Shown here: one piece after another, positions 1-5,621 of the stretch
How positions within the stretch are numbered: the first letter of the stretch is position 1
How the letters are laid out: the number at the start of each line of letters is the position of its first letter
Origin: Patescibacteria group bacterium
GTDB lineage: Bacteria > Patescibacteriota > Gracilibacteria > BD1-5 > UBA6164
Direction: 5' to 3'
DNA length: 5,621 bases
Assembly (NCBI GenBank): GCA_018623505.1
Contig: JAAZVM010000036.1
Coordinates: forward strand, 1-5,621
The notes under the pieces: model-generated
What the model was told of the DNA's origin: nothing
What the model saw: the letters and a program-made list of their open reading frames with translations, nothing else
Database searches by the model: none
Program-made: the position numbers and the translations under genes

Positions 1-3000
1 AAATAGATTCCGAGCTTAAAAGGTATTCTAAAGATATATCTTCAAATTTAGAAAATACAAAAGTAGTTATACTTCCAGTTGATAAAGAAACGTCAGTTTA
101 CCAAATAGCATCTATGAATGAAGCTTTATATTATCAGTGATATAAAGCATTTTCTGATGTAAATTATGAATCTTCTTTGGTTTGAACAGTTTTAGTTTGA
201 GAAATAGAAATTCCAGAAGTTTATATTTGAGAAGATTTCTCAAAGACTATTTTTCCTTATGTAGATTTTGATGATAAATCATATATATATAACTCTCAGA
301 CTAATAGATATGAATCAAATACTGAAAATACAACAGGTTTAATAGCTGAAATATGGCATTGAGTTATTTCTCCTAATTCTTGAGATTTTGATGATGACAT
401 AAAAAAATTAAAAGATTTTTTTGATAAGAATAATGATTTTTATGAATGAAAGGGCTTATATGACTCTGATAAATGATATATGAATGGTGACTTATCTGAT
501 GATTTAAATCAATCTTACGAACCATATGTTTTTTATTTTGATTCTGTTAGAGAAAATCAATCTTTAAATTATAGCTCTTATGTTTGATATAATTTATACC
601 AAGAAAATAAAGAAGATTTAGTATATAACAGATTCACTTCTGATTTTGCTAATTATTTAAAAAAGAAAGTTAGTTGAAAGGATACAGATGAGATTCTTTC
701 TATGGTTTCAAATATAGATGACTCTATAGATGTAAGTCAATTTTCTCAAGATGAAAATATGGACTTACAAGATATACAAGCAAGGCATATAATAAAAAAC
801 TCAATAAAATCTTTTGTAGAGATTTTTTCTCCTTGATCAATATGAGATTTAAGAAAAGATGTTTATAATGCATGAAGATATAACTTTTGAAATAATGTTA
901 ATGTAGATTTTTCACCGTATATAGTGAACGTACTTGATATTGTTAATGATCAAATAATTAAGGAATTAAATGATGATTTTGAAAAACAAGTTGATGATTT
1001 AGTGAAAAATTGACTTAGTAGAAAAGTTGCAATTTTAAGTGATTATGAAAAAATTAAAGAGCATGATTCTACTTTTTCCTCTTATACTGATAGATGGAAT
1101 TATGTAAATTATTTATATTGAAAAAGATGAAAAGATATAAATTCTGCATTTCAGTGTGGTATTTATTTATGAAGTAATACTAATGGTGGACAATTAGTAG
1201 AGGCAAATAGAGCTTATAATATAGATAAGATTTCATCAGATATTGAGGTTTTAAAACCTTATATGTCTAGTAGTTCATTTGAAGATAAATTTAATGATTG
1301 ATCTGCATTTAATTGATATTGGTGATGAAATACTCCACTTAATTTAGATAAATCATTATTAGAGGAATGAAAATATAAAATTAATTATTCAGATAAAAAT
1401 TGATCAATTATACCTCTTTTAGATATTGAGGGGGCTATATTATCTTCTTGAAATTCAAATACTCCATTATTTTGTGAAAGGACAAATTTAATCAACACAT
1501 ACGAAAATGATTGAGATGATTATTATATACCTAGTGTAGATGATTTATATAATAAAGATGATTGGTCTTATAATACCGATACCAATAGGTCTTGAAGAGT
1601 AATTGATTTATCTAAAAATTTCTCAGAGAACTATAAAACTATTTCAGCATCTAGTTGTGATTTATCTATTATTAATTTAAATTCTACTGAGGTTAAAAAA
1701 ATTGATTGATGAAGTAATTGTGATAACGATTATACTTTTACATATAATTATAAATCAATCCCATCTTATATAACTCATAAGTCACCAACTTCAGATGAGA
1801 TATCATCTCAAGTAAAGTCATGAGTTGCTAAAAACTTGCCAATAGATAAAGATAGATATATAGATTATTTATCTATAGATGGATCATATGAAAAAATAAA
1901 CTATCCATATTTGTTTAGAATAGATTCTGGTATAAAAACCTTAGATGATGCTAAAAATAAATTGGATTCATATTTAGATAATTACTCAAATTCAGTAAAT
2001 GATAAAATAAAAAAATATAAAGTTTCTGATTTATCATGACAAGATTTAGAAATATATAATTTACTAAAAACTTGAAATTATCCATCATCAAACTTCGATT
2101 TAAAAAAATACTTGAAGAATAAATGATCTAAAAATCTAAATATAGAATGAGAAACTATAAGTATAAGTTATTATGATATGCTTATATTTGCAATATATTG
2201 GAATAATTTAGATAATGTATCAGAAAAATATTCATTTGTTTTTGATAACTACTTATCAAATCAAACTATGTTTGATAATGGTTATATGTTGCCAAAAAAT
2301 AAGAAACAATATGAGATTTCTTATTTATGATCAACTTGAAATACTCAAGAAATGTATATATGAATTGATCCTGAAAATAAATGAGAAAATCCATATTCTG
2401 ATATAATTTCACAAAATCAATGATTATCAAATGATATACTTAATGTATCTTCTTGAAATAGTAATTATAGCTCTAAAGATGATAATTCATGTGCTCCTCC
2501 AGAGTGAGTGCCAATTATGGAATGGTTCCCAGCAATTCAGTGTTGGTTAAACAATATGCTTCCTGCAACAATATGATTATCATCATGAACTTGTTGACCT
2601 TCTTTACTAAGTCCTGAAGAAAGAGAGTATATAGAATCATGTAACTGAGATACAAATAAAAACGGTATAAATGATTGTAGTGAAAATACTTTAAAGACAT
2701 CTACTTTGGACTTAAGTTCAGATACACAAAAGTATTTTTATAATAAAACTGCATATTTAAAATCCAGAGTTATCTGAGACAACTGAAATGTAGTTAAGTA
2801 CCTAAACACTATAAAAACTAAGTATTATATAGAAAAAGTAGAATTAGTTAACTCTGATAATACAGAAAAAATATATGATATAAATGATGAATATCTAGAT
2901 GATAAAAGTAATTATTCACCATACTTATATTTTATTGATGCGGATATAACTTTAAATGCTTGAGAATCAAACTATCAAATTAAATTTAAAGATACGGATT

Positions 3001-5621
3001 TAAATGTTTATCTTAAATCAGAGATTATTATAAATAATAGTGACTGAGTTAAAACTATAGACCTTAAGTCAAATTCATTAAAACTTGAACTTAGATGAGA
3101 ATCACTTTTTTCTTCAGCATCAAAAATATATATTGAGGATAATAATATATTTTCATCAAGTGATGATACAGTTGAGGTAAATTCTAAACCAAATATTTAT
3201 TTAATTGATTCTAATAGAAAAAAATTAGATGAAATAAAAACAGATATTTATAATCATACAAATAAAAATGATAAACTAGTTTTTGAGTTGTCTAACTATT
3301 CTAAAAATTGAAATAGTTATGAAATCAGTTACCCAATAACTGTAAAACTATTTGAATGATGAAGTTCTGTTTCAACAAATGTTTTAAATTCTAGTGATTT
3401 ATCTAGTTTTTATGATTTATATTCTATTTCTAAATCTTGAGAATATAAATTACAAATTATAGATTCTAATTGATTATTGGTATCAAATAATTTTTATGTA
3501 ACTGCTTGAGAAGTATCATCTATAGATTTAAATCTTTGATCAAACTATGTAGACAAATGATGAATAATTACAACGAATTATGCTACATTAAAAGATGTTT
3601 ATTGAAATGTGGCAAATTCAAATTTTTATGATATAGATTTAAATATAGATTGAAAATGAATATTATTTAATGATAATAAATCTGAAGTTTTAAAACTTTC
3701 TACTAATGAATGATATGTTGTATTTAGAACAATATCTACAGATAAAAAATGAGATAATGAGATAAAAATAGATGTTTTAGATAATTTATGAAATATAATT
3801 AATTCAAGAGAAAAAGAGATTAAAGTTATAGATTGACTTTTTATAGAAAAAGATAGTTTAACTTGAGATTTTAAAATTGATACTGAATCTAATAAACTTC
3901 AAATAAAGATAATAGACTCTAATTGAAATATAGTTTATGGTTTTAATACTAGATGATATTTTAATATTGATTCTATGTATGCAAGTCAAGAAAAATCATA
4001 TTTCAATATTGAAAATTGAGTTTGAGTTTTAGAATTCGATACAAATACTATTGCCTGAAAAGATATACCAGTTTCTTTTCAAATAGAGGGATTATCAAAT
4101 ATTTATGAATCAAATATTGATATACTTCCATGAAAAGCTATGAAGTTAGACCTTGCTTTATCAAATGGTAAGTTAGAGGCTAATTGAACTTCATACTCTA
4201 TTCTTGATGTAGAATTAAAAGATATATATAATAATCTAGTTTTTACTGAAAACTCTATAAATACAAATATAGAAATACTTGAAAAGTATGAAAATATTGT
4301 AAGTTTTGATTCTACTTCAGCAAAAGTAAATTGATGAAAAGCTAGCTATAAAATATACTCAACTACAACCCCATGATTAGCTTATTTTAAAGTCTGAACT
4401 AATCCTTCATTATCAAATAATACTTTTACTTTAAGTAATGAAAGTTGAGATTTTGTTATAAACTGAGTATGAGAAAATGCATGAAAAATAGAAACTTTTT
4501 ATGTTTGGGATAAATCAAAAATTTCTGAAAATAATTATAACTCACTTTATACTACTTTATTAGGTTCTTCATATTGAGATTATGAAAAAGAAAATTATTT
4601 AGCTGGTTCTATTTTGTTTGATGAATCAAGTAGATGACTAGCTGTTACTTCACTTATTTCTAACCCTTATAGGGTAAATAACACTTTTTCAGTTTCAAAA
4701 AATACATGATTAAATATATTGGCATCAAGTTCAGATTTATCACAAGATATAGAGTACAGTGCTTGAATAGAAAATAAAAATCTTTATTTTAATATTTTTA
4801 ATAAAGCTTTAAATACATATATATGAAAAGTATATTATAATCTGGGTGATAATATAGATTTAGATGTGTGTGAAAGTGTAGAGTCTTGTATAAATGATAG
4901 TGATAAAACTTCTATTGTTTGAAAAAATATAAATAATGACTTTAATTTTTTCTTAGATTGAAAAAATTTAGTTTTAAGAGATGATTTTTGAAAAGATTAT
5001 TTAGTTATAAATGAAGACGATGGTTTTAGTATAAATAAACCTTTAAATTTTGAGATTGTTCAATCAGGTAATAGTTATCTATCATTAAATATCTTAGAAT
5101 GAAAAACTGTTATTTGAAATATAAATTTATCAATTAAGGACAATGTTGATACAACTATAACAAGAAGCCTAGATCTATTTAATCAAAAAATATGATTAAC
5201 AAATAATAATATACTTATCTATTTAAGTAGTTATGCATATGGTTACTATAAAGTTTGATCAGAAGATAATTCAAAAGTTGTTATATACTATAATGATCCT
5301 TTTGGAACTAATAATTCTTTATCAGAATTTACAAAAGAAAATTTATTTTGATATGAAAATTATCTAAATAAATCATGACTTTGATGGAAAGAATGAAACA
5401 AAACTCTACTTAGTTTTTCTGCTTGAAAAACTGTTTGAGAGTCAGTTTTAGATTATCAATCTTTTTCAGTTATAAACTTATGAGACCCTGTAATAAGTCT
5501 TAAAAAACAAAAGAAAAAATTCTCAGATAGTAATTCTTTAAAGCAATTTGATTCAACTATATGAGACTTAATTATAAATGATCAAAAAATTGTTACATAC
5601 AAGATTTTTGACTATAACAAT
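1..5621 (+). CDS. Giant predicted surface/secreted protein, internal fragment, read with UGA = Gly (partial at both ends)
   Basis: One frame (first full codon at base 3; bases 1-2 finish the preceding codon) runs to the last base, giving 1873 codons with no TAA or TAG. It contains about 102 TGA codons, against about 21 GGN and 9 TGG codons, so TGA must be sense; glycine is the only sensible reading. Neither start nor stop lies in the window, so the full protein is longer than 1873 residues and its signal peptide or anchor cannot be seen. No hydrophobic stretch long enough for a membrane helix is apparent. The protein is rich in Asn, Asp, Ser, Ile and Tyr and has only 11 Cys. Visible modules are an alpha/beta N-terminal region, a Cys-rich segment with a calcium-type loop, a run of Ig-like beta domains, and a C-terminal beta module leading into a probable FG-GAP-type repeat. 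I infer an extracellular adhesin- or hydrolase-like giant protein; the exact function is unknown. Confidence 0.93.
3..602 (+). other. Protein region: N-terminal alpha/beta module, loosely gingipain/caspase-fold-like
   Basis: Residues 1-200 show alternating hydrophobic strands and charged helices: a strand at VVILP (21-25), a strand with turn at GTVLVGEIEIP (61-71), FPYVDFDD (84-91), AEIWHGVISP (115-124) followed by a charged helix, and the strand PYVFYFD (174-180). This order (strand, a 'G-(D/E)-x-x-x-P' strand end, an Asp-rich loop, then a strand and a helix) recalls the subunit of C25 gingipain-like or other caspase-hemoglobinase-fold peptidases. I could not identify the expected catalytic His-Cys pair: His119 is present, but no Cys occurs before residue 385. 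The resemblance is therefore a fold-level guess; an inactive or unrelated alpha/beta domain is equally possible. Confidence 0.3.
603..2460 (+). other. Protein region: large uncharacterised middle module, Asp/Tyr/Asn-rich
   Basis: Residues ~201-820 do not match a family I can name. Residues 220-350 look helical, with charged amphipathic stretches (for example DFEKQVDDLVKN near 327-338). Residues 380-600 look loop- and strand-rich, with Cys385, Cys491, Cys552 and Cys573 spread along them and acidic-aromatic patches (NDGDDYYIPSVDDLY near 502-516). Residues 610-700 include a strand-turn-helix region (PIDKDRYIDYLSIDG from 613) and a charged helix (KTLDDAKNKLDSYLDNY, about 646-662). About 36 TGA codons lie here, including Gly-Gly pairs at 1323-1328 and 1707-1712. 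A stretch of about 68 codons around 1830-2039 is the longest piece free of TGA in this part, which is why it alone looks like a gene under the standard code; it is not a separate gene. Confidence 0.5.
2487..2690 (+). other. Protein region: Cys-rich segment ending in a thrombospondin-type-3-like calcium loop
   Basis: Five of the protein's eleven cysteines fall within 63 residues: Cys830, 847, 864, 880 and 892. The first three are spaced by exactly 17. The first part is hydrophobic and Trp/Pro-rich (GVPIMEWFPAIQCWL, residues 835-849), unlike the rest of the protein. The end reads CNGDTNKNGINDC (880-892). This places Asp883, Asn885, Asn887, Gly888 and Asp891 as in the DxDxDGxxD loop of thrombospondin type 3 and related calcium repeats, closed by a possible Cys880-Cys892 disulphide. 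Gly882 is encoded by TGA and Gly888 by GGT, so both Gly codons are used inside the motif. The segment sits at the junction of the alpha/beta half and the beta-domain half and probably acts as a rigid calcium-stabilised linker. Disulphide pairing and calcium binding are inferred. Confidence 0.5.
2700..3503 (+). other. Protein region: probable beta-sandwich domains preceding the Ig-like units
   Basis: Residues ~900-1167 are dominated by short alternating strands separated by Asn/Asp/Gly turns. Examples are SRVIGDNGNVVKYL (922-935), YYIEKVELV (942-950), ADITLNAGESNYQIKF (981-996), SLKLELRGE (1027-1035) and YKLQIIDSNGLLVS (1148-1161). The last resembles KLQIKIIDSNGNIVYG further on (about 1299-1314), suggesting distant repetition of one domain type. 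There is no Cys and no obvious catalytic motif. Two or three beta domains of about 90-130 residues would fit the length, but I cannot set their borders. I infer a structural stalk. Confidence 0.4.
3504..3833 (+). other. Protein region: bacterial Ig-like domain, Big_1/invasin type (probable)
   Basis: Residues ~1168-1277 follow the invasin-type Ig-like pattern. There is an opening strand after a Gly turn (GEVSSIDLNLGSNYV), a Gly-Gly turn (1186-1187, TGATGA), then ATLKDVYGNVANSNF (1193-1207), the counterpart of the family's 'V-x-D-x-x-G-N-P-V' strand-turn-strand. A later strand, EGYVVFRTISTDKKGDNEIKIDV, corresponds to the family's 'G-x-A-x-(V/F)-x-(L/F)-x-(S/T)-x-x-x-G' strand pair. The length of about 110 residues is close to the usual 90-100. 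In other bacteria these domains form rigid rods on adhesins. The call rests on pattern only. Confidence 0.5.
3834..4121 (+). other. Protein region: intervening beta domain
   Basis: Residues ~1278-1373 begin after IKVIDG and include KLQIKIIDSNGNIVYG (about 1299-1314), matching the 'D-x-x-G-N' turn of the neighbouring Ig-like units. They then include a paired strand ENGVGVLEFDTNTIAG (1338-1353) and VSFQIEG (1357-1363). The size and position between two Ig-like domains suggest another diverged domain of the same class. No catalytic or metal-binding motif is seen. Confidence 0.4.
4122..4433 (+). other. Protein region: bacterial Ig-like domain, Big_1/invasin type (best match)
   Basis: Residues ~1374-1477 give the clearest Ig-like match in the window. 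The opening strand, LPGKAMKLDLALSNGKLEANG, corresponds to the 'P-x-x-L-x-L-x-x-x-x-x-x-x-A-N-G' start of invasin-type domains. It is followed by TSYSILDVELKDIYNNLV (the 'V-x-L-K-D-x-x-x-N-x-V' strand), a central VSFDSTSAKVNGGKASYKIYST strand pair with a Gly-Gly turn (TGATGA at 4332-4337), and a closing PGLAYFKVG strand. The order and spacing of all these elements fit the family. Such domains act as structural spacers or carbohydrate/protein-binding units on bacterial surface proteins; which applies here is not visible. Confidence 0.6.
4434..5621 (+). other. Protein region: C-terminal beta-rich module running into a probable FG-GAP/VCBS-type repeat
   Basis: Residues ~1478-1873 are beta-rich, with conserved-looking patches: LGSSYGDYEKENYLAGSILF (1520-1539), AVTSLISNPYRVNNTFSVS, a small CX5C pair (Cys1623, Cys1629), NFFLDGKNLVLRDDFGKDYLVI, and YYNDPFGTNNSL followed by GLGWKEGNKTLLSFSAGKTVG (from about residue 1792). 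The end has FSVINLGDPVISLKK (1822-1836), a basic cluster (KKQKKK), and finally VTYKIFDYNN (1864-1873). The final 'F-D-Y-N-N' is how FG-GAP/VCBS repeats commonly enter their calcium loop (F-D-x-(N/D)-x-D-G-x-x-D), so the gene probably continues into such repeats. This is inference from four or five residues. The function of the module is unknown. Confidence 0.4.

Noticed and set aside
1836..2039. A stand-alone 67-residue gene starting at a TTG and ending at TGA
   Set aside because: It lies in the same frame as the long reading frame; its TTG is an internal Leu codon and its 'stop' TGA is a sense Gly codon. The coding character continues unbroken on both sides.
2215..2406. A 63-residue + strand reading frame in another phase
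   Set aside because: It overlaps the long table-25 frame entirely and its translation (runs of Ile, Leu, Lys and Cys) looks like an out-of-frame shadow of AT-rich coding DNA.
2515..2700. A 61-residue minus-strand reading frame
   Set aside because: It is antisense to the Cys-rich segment, which is clearly coding on the + strand; the composition (Tyr, Leu and Ile runs) is typical of antisense AT-rich sequence and there is no independent support.
1..5621. A decayed pseudogene riddled with stop codons
   Set aside because: The interruptions are exclusively TGA, about 100 times, with no TAA or TAG and no frameshift over 5.6 kb. Random decay would produce all three stops and shifts.
1..5621. Mollicute-type code (UGA = Trp, table 4)
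   Set aside because: It would give about 6% Trp and only about 1% Gly, with Trp in turns, in Trp-Trp pairs and at the glycine position of a calcium-type loop. Glycine fits all these sites.
1..5621. CRISPR array, tRNA, transposon ends, promoter or terminator inside the window
   Set aside because: No regularly spaced identical repeats, cloverleaf-like segments, terminal inverted repeats or non-coding gaps were seen; short AT runs such as ATATATAT are explained by Ile/Tyr codons.

Overview
The whole window is the inside of one very large protein-coding gene on the + strand, open at both ends. Reading the frame whose first full codon is at base 3, 1873 consecutive codons contain no TAA or TAG, but about 100 in-frame TGA codons. 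Those TGAs fall where glycine is expected: after Asn or Asp in turns, in a calcium-loop motif, and in Gly-Gly pairs. This is translation table 25 (UGA = Gly), known from the candidate-phyla-radiation lineages Gracilibacteria (BD1-5) and Absconditabacteria (SR1). The base composition is very AT-rich, roughly a quarter G+C by eye, which fits. Under the standard code the gene looks like short fragments.

Because the frame starts at base 3, the residue number (counted from the first full codon) equals the codon start divided by 3. The first ~600 residues form a mixed alpha/beta, Asp- and Tyr-rich region whose start loosely recalls the gingipain/caspase-like fold. Residues ~600-825 continue this large module. 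Residues ~830-892 form a compact Cys-rich segment ending in a thrombospondin-type-3-like calcium loop between two cysteines. Residues ~900-1480 are a run of probable beta-sandwich domains, two of which resemble bacterial Ig-like (Big_1/invasin-type) domains. Residues ~1480-1873 are a further beta-rich module, and the window breaks off at a sequence that looks like the beginning of an FG-GAP/VCBS-type calcium repeat.

The composition (many Asn, Asp, Ser, Tyr and Ile residues; only 11 Cys; Ig-like domains; calcium-type loops) suggests a giant secreted or cell-surface protein, perhaps for attachment to a host or for degrading host material. Its N-terminal signal and C-terminal anchor would lie outside the window. 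There is no other gene, RNA gene, promoter, terminator, mobile element, repeat array or CRISPR that I can support. The absence of intergenic DNA means nothing can be said about operon context or regulation.
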